Assembly: GCA_021779875.1 (NCBI GenBank)
Contig: JAJXZV010000283.1
Coordinates: 1-6,423 of the forward strand
Direction: 5' to 3'
From: Pseudomonadota bacterium
GTDB lineage: Bacteria; Pseudomonadota; Gammaproteobacteria; Steroidobacterales; Steroidobacteraceae
DNA length: 6,423 nucleotides
The notes below the pieces were generated by a model. It did no database searches, was not told where the DNA came from, and worked only from the letters and a program-made list of their open reading frames with translations. Shown piece after piece: positions 1-6,024 of the stretch (its first letter is position 1; every line of letters begins with the position of its first letter). Position numbers and translations under genes: made by a program.

Positions 1-159
1 GCATGCCATTCAGGCGGGGTCGCTCTCTCGCCGGTGCTCAAGGCGATGGGCATCGCGCCGGAGGCCGGCATGGGCGCGATCCGCTTCAGTTTGGGACGCG
101 GTACGACGCAGCAAGAGATCGAGTGGGTCGTCCGCCGATTGACGCAGGCGCTCGCATGA
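1..159 (+). CDS. Cysteine desulfurase (NifS-like, class V aminotransferase fold), C-terminal fragment
   Basis: Only the last 52 codons are inside the window; the gene begins upstream. The first residues read ACHSGG, followed by SPVLKAMGI and then IRFSLGRGTTQQEIEWVV. This order is the C-terminal signature of PLP-dependent cysteine desulfurases. In that family the Cys of the (S)AC-x-S-G segment carries the persulfide, and the IRFSLGR-x-TT segment belongs to the small C-terminal domain. These enzymes take sulfur from L-cysteine, releasing alanine, for Fe-S clusters, tRNA thiolation or other sulfur uses. The PLP lysine and most of the large domain are out of view, so the subgroup (NifS, IscS or SufS type) is not settled. 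The stop TGA overlaps an ATG by four bases (ATGA at 156-159), suggesting translational coupling to what follows. The family call is strong and the exact role is not known. Confidence 0.88.
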   Translation, partial: ACHSGGVALSPVLKAMGIAPEAGMGAIRFSLGRGTTQQEIEWVVRRLTQALA

Positions 160-221
160 GCAAGGCGGCTGCGGCGAGGGCGCGCCGGTTTGTGCCGCCG
201 CGGCGCGTGGTGCGGACGTGA
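156..221 (+). CDS. Possible 21-residue coupling ORF between the desulfurase and the transporter
   Basis: The frame reads MSKAAAARARRFVPPRRVVRT. Its ATG overlaps the desulfurase stop (ATGA at 156-159), and its own TGA overlaps the GTG start of the transporter (GTGA at 218-221). The peptide is very basic and rich in Ala and Arg, with no domain or membrane segment that I recognise. No clear Shine-Dalgarno sequence precedes it, so any translation would depend on ribosomes finishing the upstream gene. It could be a relay ORF that delivers ribosomes to the transporter, or a chance open stretch in GC-rich DNA. The double four-base overlap is the only positive evidence. Confidence 0.25.
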   Translation: MSKAAAARARRFVPPRRVVRT

Positions 222-1441
222 CCGGTATCCGTCTCGGCCTTCGCGAGAACTGGCGGCAGTTTTCGCTGTTGATCCTCATCAATGCCTTTGTCGGCGGCAT
301 GGTCGGGCTCGAGCGGACGGTCGTGCCGCTCATCGGGTCCGAGGTGTTCCGCATCGCCTCGACCACGCTGGTCGTCTCCTTTATCGTGATGTTCGGTGTC
401 GTCAAAGCGATTTCCAATCTGGTCTCCGGACACCTCGCGGACATCTACGGGCGCAAGCACTTGCTCGTCGCGGGATGGCTGGTCGGGCTGCCGGTTCCCT
501 TCATGCTCGGCTGGGCGCCGAGCTGGGGATGGGTGATCGCGGCGAATGCCCTGCTTGGTGTCAACCAGGGTCTTGCCTGGTCGATGACGGTCATCATGAA
601 GGTGGACCTCGTGGGCCCAAAATCCCGCGGCCTCGCCGTGGGTCTCAACGAGTTTGCCGGCTATCTCGCCGTCGGCGTCACGGCCTTCCTCACGGGCTAC
701 ATCGCTCAGCGCTACGGCCTGCGGCCGGCGCCTTTCTACCTCGGCATCGGCTATGCGGTTCTCGGATTGCTGCTCTCGATCCTCGTGGTGCGCGACACCC
801 GTCATCACGTGGGATTGGAGATGGCCCATCACGGAGCGCGCCCGGAGACGCTCGGATTCTGGCAGATATTCCGCCGCGCCTCGTACGGCGACCGAAATTT
901 GTTTGCCGCATCGCAAGCAGGACTCGTCAACAATCTGAATGACGGCATGAGTTGGGGAATCTTCCCGTTGTTCTTCGCCGGCCTCGGCCTCAGCGTCGAG
1001 CGTATCGGTATCCTCAAGGCCGTCTATCCCATGGTTTGGGGCGTTCTGCAGACGGTCACCGGCCCACTCAGCGACCGGTGGGGCCGAAAGGGCCTGATCG
1101 TGGCCGGCATGTGGGTGCAAGCCGGCGGCCTGTTCCTGGTCGCTCTCACCGGAAGCTTCGCCTGGTGGTTCGCGGCGAGCTTGTTCCTCGGCGTCGGCAC
1201 CGCCATGGTTTACCCGACGCTCATCGCATCCGTGTCGGATGCATCCCATCCCTCGTGGCGGGCGCGTTCGCTCAGCGTCTACCGCTTCTGGCGCGATTTG
1301 GGCTACGCGATCGGCGCGCTCCTCGCGGGATTATTGACGGACTGGTTCGGTGCAGCGTGGGCCATCACCGCCATCGGTGCGCTCACCTTCGCGTCCGGTG
1401 CGGTAGTCGCGGTCTCCTTGGAAGAGCGCCGGCCGCCGTAA
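218..1441 (+). CDS. Major facilitator superfamily (MFS) transporter
   Basis: This is a 407-residue inner-membrane protein of normal MFS length, predicted to be a secondary transporter; the substrate cannot be told from sequence. About twelve hydrophobic helices are visible: six at roughly residues 14-191, a polar central loop at about 192-226, then six more at roughly 230-400. The conserved MFS loop 2-3 motif is present at residues 71-83 (GHLADIYGRKHLL), and its pseudo-repeat lies in the second half at residues 282-292 (GPLSDRWGRKG). This internal symmetry is typical of the family. The GTG at 218 is the only start codon in this frame after the in-frame stop at 140-142, and the protein begins with a plausible N-terminus just before helix 1. 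No strong ribosome site is seen, but the GTG overlaps the stop of a 21-codon ORF, so coupling to the desulfurase transcript is likely. Drug or metabolite efflux is possible but unproven. Confidence 0.93.
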   Translation: MTGIRLGLRENWRQFSLLILINAFVGGMVGLERTVVPLIGSEVFRIASTTLVVSFIVMFGVVKAISNLVSGHLADIYGRKHLLVAGWLVGLPVPFMLGWAPSWGWVIAANALLGVNQGLAWSMTVIMKVDLVGPKSRGLAVGLNEFAGYLAVGVTAFLTGYIAQRYGLRPAPFYLGIGYAVLGLLLSILVVRDTRHHVGLEMAHHGARPETLGFWQIFRRASYGDRNLFAASQAGLVNNLNDGMSWGIFPLFFAGLGLSVERIGILKAVYPMVWGVLQTVTGPLSDRWGRKGLIVAGMWVQAGGLFLVALTGSFAWWFAASLFLGVGTAMVYPTLIASVSDASHPSWRARSLSVYRFWRDLGYAIGALLAGLLTDWFGAAWAITAIGALTFASGAVVAVSLEERRPP

Positions 1442-1634
1442 CCTGATTCCTGGTGCGGGAAATTGTCGGGTTCCAAGACCGACATCAGCACCTACCGCAT
1501 CATCGCGACAGCATCCTTGCCACGCCCGGGCTCCGGCATCGAGCGGATTCCGAGCTTCGACACGGGGTTCGACGGTCACCCCGGGGATCACGCGGTTATC
1601 ATCGTCCGCGCCGGGTCGCGCCGCGGCGGGCCGT

Positions 1635-2105
1635 TCAAAACACGGCTGGAATCACCGAGGCGACGACCGCCTCGATGTCGACCCTGGTTCCCGGGCGCTT
1701 CATCGCGGTGACGCGCTCGTCGAAGATGATATACGTCACCACGTCGCGAAAACGCACGCCGCGATGCGCCGGCCACGCCGCGAAGCTCTCTTCCGCGTGG
1801 CGCACGTACGCGCTCGCATGCTCCCAGAGTCCTTCCCCGCAGCGCGCGAGGACTTCCCGGTAGAGCTCGCGGCCGGCGAGTTCCGGGCGTTCGCTGCGCA
1901 CGCTGCGGTAGAGCGCGAGGGCCTTGCGGCTCTCGCTGCGCGCGAAGCGCCAATCGGCCCAGAGATCCAGCAGGTCGGCGGCCCATCGACGCACGGCGAT
2001 GCCCCGCGAGCGCATGTCGCTACCGAATCCGCCGACGTCGATGAAGCGCATGATCGTTCCGAGCCTCTGCGTTCCGCGTCCCGAGCGGCGCGTACGCGAT
2101 TCCAT
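1635..2105 (-). CDS. Conserved-looking hypothetical protein, basic and helical, start uncertain
   Basis: I do not recognise a named domain. The 156-residue frame looks like a real protein from about residue 19 on: RFIDVGGFGSD, then amphipathic helical stretches rich in Arg, Trp and Ala (about 35-70), a segment around GRELYREVLARCGEGLWEHA (about 79-97), and a hydrophobic patch FRDVVTYIIFDE (about 119-130). It has no signal peptide or membrane helix, so it is probably cytosolic. The start is unclear. ATG at 2105 lies 15 bases after a GGAGGA, which is too far. ATG at 2112 sits 8 bases after it but opens a different 30-codon frame. ATG at 2051 (Met19) gives a cleaner N-terminus of 138 residues but has only a weak ribosome site. 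The first 18 residues are Arg/Gly-rich and may not be translated. The gene is convergent with the transporter, and a 193-bp gap separates it from the copper operon, so it is likely a separate unit. Confidence 0.7.
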   Translation of the reverse strand: MESRTRRSGRGTQRLGTIMRFIDVGGFGSDMRSRGIAVRRWAADLLDLWADWRFARSESRKALALYRSVRSERPELAGRELYREVLARCGEGLWEHASAYVRHAEESFAAWPAHRGVRFRDVVTYIIFDERVTAMKRPGTRVDIEAVVASVIPAVF

Positions 2106-2130
2106 TAGCCATTGCTAATATCCTCCCCGA

Positions 2131-2144
2131 GACGCCGCGGCGTC
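2131..2144. promoter_or_regulatory. Perfect 14-bp palindrome upstream of the hypothetical gene
   Basis: GACGCCGCGGCGTC reads identically on both strands. It lies 27 to 40 bases upstream of the ATG at 2105, directly before the GGGGAGGAT ribosome-site-like sequence. A second small inverted repeat (AGCGG-gaaat-CCGCT, 2146-2160) follows immediately. A position in the 5' leader or promoter would suit a repressor site, but GC-only palindromes arise easily in DNA this GC-rich, and no binding protein can be named. Confidence 0.25.
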
Positions 2145-2174
2145 AAGCGGGAAATCCGCTGCCGGCTTGCGGTG

Positions 2175-2204
2175 CCAATAAGGAATTGTTCGACAATCCA
2201 ATTT
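2175..2204. promoter_or_regulatory. AT-rich patch with inverted repeat, possible promoter region
   Basis: This short stretch is clearly more AT-rich than its surroundings. It contains ATTGT-tcg-ACAAT (2185-2197), a 5-bp inverted repeat. On the - strand it lies about 70 to 100 bases upstream of the ATG at 2105, a sensible place for the promoter or operator of the hypothetical gene. I could not identify a convincing pair of -35 and -10 boxes with normal spacing; TTGGAT and TATTGG are 15 bases apart, which is short. Confidence 0.25.
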
Positions 2205-2262
2205 CAGCTCCCGCGCAGCGCAACACCGCTCCGTGCCGCGCCACGCCGCCGGCCCAAGCAGG

Positions 2263-2284
2263 CGCCGCCTCGGAGTCGGCGGCG
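2263..2284 (-). terminator. Possible stem-loop terminator after the copper operon
   Basis: CGCCGCC and GGCGGCG form a perfect 7-bp GC stem with an 8-base loop, starting 15 bases past the stop codon of the last copper-cluster gene as read on the - strand. There is no run of T after the stem, so it does not meet the standard for an intrinsic terminator. It could instead act as a 3' stabilising hairpin. Confidence 0.3.
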
Positions 2285-2298
2285 TCTGCGGGACCGCG

Positions 2299-2652
2299 TC
2301 ACTTCCCGGCCATCTTAGCCATCTTGCGGTGCTCCGCTGCCAGCGACCGCTCCTGCCGCGCAGCCGCCGTGAGCTCCGATGCGATCGTTTCGCAGTGCTT
2401 GGCCTGCGCGCGCTCCCAGGGCTTCCCTCCTGCCTGCCCATAGGTCCGCGCGAGGTTCTCGTGCGCCGCCGCCATCTTCTCGAGCGAGCTTGCCTCCGCG
2501 TCGTACGCCTTGGCGATGGCCTCATGGTCCGCGGCGCTGCTCGCGGCCGCAATCATGGTCGGATCGGGCACCGCCGCGCTCACCGACATCGTGGCGAGGA
2601 CGAACCCGATCACGCCGAGTCCCGCGCTCAACATCTTCACTGTGCGATTCAT
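2299..2652 (-). CDS. Small exported helical protein at the end of the copper operon
   Basis: The protein has 117 residues and no domain that I can name. Residues 1-27 form a Sec-type signal peptide: MNRTVK, a hydrophobic core through about residue 21, and a likely cleavage after Ala26 or Ala27 in SVSAAVPD. The mature part is almost wholly helix-forming (ADHEAIAKAYDAEASSLEKM, then ARQERSLAAEHRKMAKMAGK) and probably folds as a small helical bundle in the periplasm. It carries four His residues (43, 64, 86, 108) and one Cys (87), giving an adjacent His-Cys pair, plus several Met. Metal binding is therefore possible, but this is inference. The start at 2652 is chosen because AAGGAG lies 7 bases upstream (2660-2665) and the signal peptide begins there. 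The frame could extend to 2688, but this would place 12 polar residues before the signal. It lies 84 bases after the cytochrome gene on the same strand. Confidence 0.85.
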   Translation of the reverse strand: MNRTVKMLSAGLGVIGFVLATMSVSAAVPDPTMIAAASSAADHEAIAKAYDAEASSLEKMAAAHENLARTYGQAGGKPWERAQAKHCETIASELTAAARQERSLAAEHRKMAKMAGK

Positions 2653-2659
2653 GACCGTA

Positions 2660-2665
2660 CTCCTT
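2660..2665 (-). promoter_or_regulatory. Ribosome binding site that fixes the small exported protein's start
   Basis: AAGGAG read on the - strand, 7 bases before the ATG at 2652. It favours this start over the ATG at 2688. Confidence 0.8.
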
Positions 2666-2736
2666 TTGCATGCATCGATGGTCGACATTGGCTCACATGC
2701 CGCCGGCCCTCACTTGGCGGATCGTGCGTATGAGCC

Positions 2737-3426
2737 TCACCGCCTTTCCCCGGAGGCCGCCGCGCTTGCGGCCGGCATCTTCATTCCCGGCATCTTCATT
2801 CCCGGCATCTTCATCCCCGGCATCTTCATCCCCGGCATCGCCGCCATGCCCTCACCGCGGTTTCCCTCGGGGGTCGCGCCGTCCGGTGCGCCGTGATCCA
2901 TCGGCCCCATGTCCTCGTCGGGCGGCGCCTTCGCGACGATCGCGCGGTACTCGCCCGGGGTCATGCCGGGGAGCTTGCGCACGAACGCGACCATGCTCCA
3001 GATCGTCGCGTCGTCGTGACTGAACCCCCACGCGGGCATCGCGCTCATCTTGATGCCGTGCTTGATCACCCAGAACGCCTCGCGCGGATCGACGCGCACC
3101 TCGCTCAAGTTCGGCGGCTGTGGATACAACCCGGGGCGGATCTCCGAGTCGGTGATGCCGGGCGCGAGGTGGCAGCCGGTGCACATCGCCGCGTACTGGC
3201 CGGCGCCCTTCAGGATCACCGCGGGATCGTCGAGGTCGCGCGGCACCCGGACGGAGGCCGCGTGCATCTCGATCGAGCGCTCGCGCATCATCGTCAGCAT
3301 CGACACGGTCATGCGCCAGTGCGGGCTGTCCGCGCCCATGTCGTACATGCCGAGCCACATGTAGCCGTAGATGCCGAGCACGATCACGAGCGCGGTCGCG
3401 AGCAGCACGATCAATGCGTTCTTCAT
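2737..3426 (-). CDS. Membrane-anchored mono-haem cytochrome c with Met-rich repeat tail
   Basis: The protein has 229 residues. An N-terminal hydrophobic helix at residues 4-26 acts as a membrane anchor or uncleaved signal, placing the rest in the periplasm. A single haem c site, CTGCH, lies at residues 82-86. The sixth ligand is probably Met130 in KMSAMPAWG (126-134), with Met127 as the alternative. The core at about 70-155 (GAGQYAAMCTGCH, PPNLSEV, AFWVIKHGIKM, DDATIWSMVAFVRKLPGM) is that of a class I cytochrome c found beside copper and RND efflux genes. After a linker with DEDMGPMDHGA, the tail at about 196-218 repeats M-P-G-M-K four times, which resembles periplasmic copper-binding Met motifs. 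A role as electron acceptor or copper binder for CopA is inference. AAGGAG sits 6 bases before the ATG and contains part of the copB stop codon, so the gene is closely joined to copB. Confidence 0.92.
   Translation of the reverse strand: MKNALIVLLATALVIVLGIYGYMWLGMYDMGADSPHWRMTVSMLTMMRERSIEMHAASVRVPRDLDDPAVILKGAGQYAAMCTGCHLAPGITDSEIRPGLYPQPPNLSEVRVDPREAFWVIKHGIKMSAMPAWGFSHDDATIWSMVAFVRKLPGMTPGEYRAIVAKAPPDEDMGPMDHGAPDGATPEGNRGEGMAAMPGMKMPGMKMPGMKMPGMKMPAASAAASGERR
2774..2833. repeat. Four tandem 15-bp units encoding the Met-rich tail of the cytochrome
   Basis: On the + strand the unit is GGCATCTTCATTCCC in copies 1 and 2 and GGCATCTTCATCCCC in copies 3 and 4. The units differ at one silent base (GGA versus GGG for Gly) and are followed by a partial copy, GGCATC. 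Each unit encodes five residues, M-P-G-M-K in circular order, so copy-number change keeps the frame. The near-identity of the units suggests recent expansion by slippage. Confidence 0.95.
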
Positions 3427-3432
3427 GACATT

Positions 3433-3438
3433 CTCCTT
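3433..3438 (-). promoter_or_regulatory. Ribosome binding site overlapping the copB stop codon
   Basis: AAGGAG on the - strand, 6 bases before the cytochrome ATG. The first two A bases belong to the TAA stop of copB, so termination on copB occurs on the ribosome site of the next gene. This fixes the start and supports co-translation. Confidence 0.8.
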
Positions 3439-4333
3439 AGAACCAGAACCGCAGTCCGGCGACGATCCGCCGGTCCGTAATCGAGTCCCCCTCGGCGCGC
3501 CGGAAATCGGCCGTGCCGCCGAACGCGCGCCGCCAGACGACGCCTAAATACGGCGCGAGCTCGCGGCGGAATTCGTAGCGCAACCGCAGCCCGACGGTGA
3601 AATCCGACCAGCCGCTGCCGAGCCGTCGAGCGGGATCGGCGCGGCCGTACACGTTCGTCTCGATCTCCGGCTGCAGCACGAGGCGCTGCGTGAACAGCGT
3701 CTCGTATTGCATGCGCAAGCGCGCCGCGGTCCGTCCGCCCGTGCCGGCGTATGCGGTAACCTCGACCTCGAACCAGTACGGCGCGAGGCCCTGAATCCCG
3801 AACGACGCCCAGTCGCGCTCCGAGCCGCGGCCCAGATCGTGGCGGATGCCGAGCTGCGTGCCCCAGTACGCGGCGACGGCGTGATTCCAGAACGCCTCGA
3901 CGTCGCCCTCGGCGAGCCGGCCGCGGCTGCGCTCGCCTTCGCTGCGGATCCAAAGCTTGTCGAAATCGCCGCCGTACCAGCCCTCGGCCTCCCAGGTCTG
4001 GCCGTTCGCGCTCTCGGCGTGAAATTCCTCGAGCTGATCGACGAGCAGCCTGCCGAACGGCGCATCGTCCGCCATGTCCATGCCCGTCATCGATCCATAG
4101 CCGATCCCGTCGGAGTAGTCCGGGCTGCGAGCATCGCGCGGGGCGCGGCCGCCTTGCATCGGTCCCATAGACATACCCGCCATTCCCGGCATGTCCTCCA
4201 GCGGCATCGTCGCGGCGGCATCGGCGGCCGGCGCGCTCGGCGCAGACAGCGCCACCGGCGCAGCGGCCAGCCACACCCCGATCACGACGAGACGTCGCCT
4301 CCCGTTCGCCCGGGTACCATGCCGCGCGCTCAC
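3437..4333 (-). CDS. copB: Copper resistance protein B, outer-membrane beta-barrel
   Basis: The protein has 298 residues. It starts at the GTG overlapping the copA stop (GTGA); an Arg-rich n-region and hydrophobic core (residues 11-32) then form a signal peptide. The N-terminal mature part is Met-rich (MPLEDMPGMAGMSMGPMQ, about 43-60; YGSMTGMDM, about 79-87), as expected for periplasmic copper binding. From about residue 95 the sequence matches the CopB family: DQLEEFHAESANGQTWEAEGWYGGDFDKLWIRSEGE, then WASFGIQGLAPYWFEVEVTAYAG, LQPEIETNVYG, and a C-terminal RYEFRRELAPYLGVVW segment. The protein ends in a terminal Phe (RFWF), typical of an outer-membrane barrel recognised by the Bam complex. 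CopB works with CopA in copper tolerance, probably by sequestering copper at the outer membrane. An open frame continues upstream to 4645 but runs inside copA and gives an Arg-rich, unlikely sequence. No strong ribosome site is seen, so translational coupling to copA is likely. Confidence 0.94.
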   Translation of the reverse strand: MSARHGTRANGRRRLVVIGVWLAAAPVALSAPSAPAADAAATMPLEDMPGMAGMSMGPMQGGRAPRDARSPDYSDGIGYGSMTGMDMADDAPFGRLLVDQLEEFHAESANGQTWEAEGWYGGDFDKLWIRSEGERSRGRLAEGDVEAFWNHAVAAYWGTQLGIRHDLGRGSERDWASFGIQGLAPYWFEVEVTAYAGTGGRTAARLRMQYETLFTQRLVLQPEIETNVYGRADPARRLGSGWSDFTVGLRLRYEFRRELAPYLGVVWRRAFGGTADFRRAEGDSITDRRIVAGLRFWF

Positions 4334-6024
4334 GACACCACCACTTCGCGGAACATGCCCGCCTCCATGTGGTAGAGCATGTGGCAGTGATAGGCCCAGC
4401 GGCCGAGCGCATCGGCACTGACGCCGTAAGCGACGCGCTGCGCCGGTTGCACGCTGACCGTGTGCTTGCGGACCTGGAACCGTCCGTCGGGGCTCTCGAT
4501 CTCGCTCCACATCCCGTGCAGGTGGATCGGGTGCGTCATCATCGTGTCGTTGACCAGCACGATGCGCAGGCGTTCGCCGCTCCGGAAATGCACCGGCTTG
4601 GCGTCGGAGAACTTCACGCCGTCGAACGACCATGTATAGCGCCACATGTTGCCCGTGAGGTGCAGCTCGATCTCCCGGCCCGGCTCGCGCGGATCGAGCG
4701 GGCCGCCGATCGTATGCAGATCCGCATAGGTGAGCTCGCGGCGTCCGTTGTCACGCAGACCGAAGCCGGGATCGTCGAGATTGGTGCGCGGCATGTCGAC
4801 GCGCATGTCGACGCCCGGCCCGTACTCGGTGCGCGCGTGGCGCACGGCCGCGCTCGGCATTGCGCCCATCATGTCGACCATGTCGAGGTGCGGCCGAGGA
4901 TCCATCGGCGGCACCTCGGCCTGCATTCCTGGGCGCGGCGCGAGCGTACCGCGCGCGTAGCCCGTGCGGTCGATCGACTGCGCAAACACCGTGTACGCGC
5001 GGTCCGCACTCGGCTCGACCAGCACGTCGTAGACCTCGGCGACGCCGATCCGGAACTCATCGACGGTCACCGGCTCGACGTCCTGACCGTCCGCCGCGAC
5101 GACCGTGATCTTCAGGTCCGGAATGCGCACGTCGAAATAGGTCATCGACGAGCCGTTGATGAAGCGCAGGCGAACCCTCTCGCCGGATCCGAACAACCCG
5201 GTCCAGTTGCCGGCGGGCGTCGTGCCGTTCATGAGATAGGTGTACGTGTATCCGGAAACGTCGCTGAGATCCGCAGGGCTCATGCGCATCTCGTTCCACA
5301 TCCGCCGCTTCGCGAGCGCCCGCCGCAACCCGACCCGGCGCACGTCCGCGAAGAACTCCGGCGCGGTCGGCTCGGCGAAGTTGTAGTAGTCGCTCTGCCT
5401 CTTCAAGGTCGCATAGATGTGCTCCGGCGAGCGGTCGCTCCAGTCGTTCAGCATGACCACGTAGTCGCGCTCGTGCGCAGCGCGCTGGGGTGCGGCGGGC
5501 TCGATCACCAGCGCGCCGTACATCCCGGTCTGCTCCTGGAACGCCGAGTGCGAGTGGTACCAGTAGGTGCCGCTCTGGCGCACCGGAAAGCGGTACACAA
5601 AGGTCTCGCCCGGCGCGATGCCGGGGAAGCTGATCCCCGGCACGCCGTCCATCCGAAACGGCAGCAGGATGCCGTGCCAGTGGATCGACGTCGGCACGCG
5701 CAGCGCATTGGTCACGCGCAGCGTGACCGTGGTGCCCTCCTGCCAGTAGAGGGTCGGCCCCGGCACCGAGCCGTTGATCGTCGTCGCGATGCGCGCCCGG
5801 CCGGTGAAATTCACCGGCGTCTCGGCGATCGTGAGCGCGAACTCCGTGCCTCTCAAGGTTTGCGGGCGACCGGCGAATACCGGCGGGACACCGTGCGCCC
5901 CGCCCGCCCAGGCCCGCGGACTGCCGAGCAGACCGATGCCGGCCGCCGCACCGCCGAGCGCAAGGCCCTCGACGAAGCGGCGGCGCCCCGGATTTGGGCA
6001 CGACCATGGCGTGACGATCTTCAT
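4330..6024 (-). CDS. copA: Copper resistance protein A, periplasmic multicopper oxidase
   Basis: This 564-residue protein is predicted to oxidise Cu(I) to less toxic Cu(II) and to bind copper in the periplasm. A Tat signal is visible: RRRFVEG at residues 14-20, a mild hydrophobic stretch, and a likely cleavage after AWA at 38-40. The protein is therefore exported folded. All four copper-ligand blocks of the three-domain oxidases are present: HWHG (115-118), HSH (157-159), HPIHLHG (498-504) and [12 protein letters not shown] (546-557). The last contains the type 1 copper Cys547, His552 and probable axial Met557. It appears intact and active. Compared with well-known CopA proteins it is somewhat short and lacks long Met/His repeats; the central region has only a scattered set ([10 protein letters not shown], 381-390; VDMRVDMP, 406-412). 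The ATG overlaps the cusA stop by four bases and has AAGGAT five bases upstream (6030-6035). The copB GTG overlaps its end. Confidence 0.96.
   Translation of the reverse strand: MKIVTPWSCPNPGRRRFVEGLALGGAAAGIGLLGSPRAWAGGAHGVPPVFAGRPQTLRGTEFALTIAETPVNFTGRARIATTINGSVPGPTLYWQEGTTVTLRVTNALRVPTSIHWHGILLPFRMDGVPGISFPGIAPGETFVYRFPVRQSGTYWYHSHSAFQEQTGMYGALVIEPAAPQRAAHERDYVVMLNDWSDRSPEHIYATLKRQSDYYNFAEPTAPEFFADVRRVGLRRALAKRRMWNEMRMSPADLSDVSGYTYTYLMNGTTPAGNWTGLFGSGERVRLRFINGSSMTYFDVRIPDLKITVVAADGQDVEPVTVDEFRIGVAEVYDVLVEPSADRAYTVFAQSIDRTGYARGTLAPRPGMQAEVPPMDPRPHLDMVDMMGAMPSAAVRHARTEYGPGVDMRVDMPRTNLDDPGFGLRDNGRRELTYADLHTIGGPLDPREPGREIELHLTGNMWRYTWSFDGVKFSDAKPVHFRSGERLRIVLVNDTMMTHPIHLHGMWSEIESPDGRFQVRKHTVSVQPAQRVAYGVSADALGRWAYHCHMLYHMEAGMFREVVVS

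Noticed and set aside
86..1249. 387-codon open frame on the - strand, antisense to the MFS gene
   Set aside because: The composition is polar and rich in Arg, Asp, Glu and His with no recognisable motif, while the + strand frame has clear MFS signatures.
1563..1583. CGGGGT-loop-ACCCCG inverted repeat in the convergent gap as a bidirectional terminator
   Set aside because: The stem is 6 bp with a 9-base loop and no T-run on either side, too weak in GC-rich DNA. I saw no gene in 1442-1634 either; the open frames there are motif-free.
2653..2688. Longer start for the small exported protein
   Set aside because: It would put 12 polar residues before a normal signal peptide, and the AAGGAG at 2660-2665 points to the ATG at 2652.
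2774..2833. CRISPR-like array
   Set aside because: The 15-bp units are contiguous without spacers and encode an in-frame peptide repeat inside a gene.
3423..4418. 331-codon - strand frame over copB
   Set aside because: It is a shifted frame of copB with Arg-rich, motif-free sequence; the copB frame has the family motifs and terminal Phe.
4334..4645. N-terminal extension of copB inside copA
   Set aside because: The added 104 residues are Arg/Pro-rich out-of-frame copA sequence and would precede the signal peptide; the GTG at 4333 overlapping the copA stop fits better.
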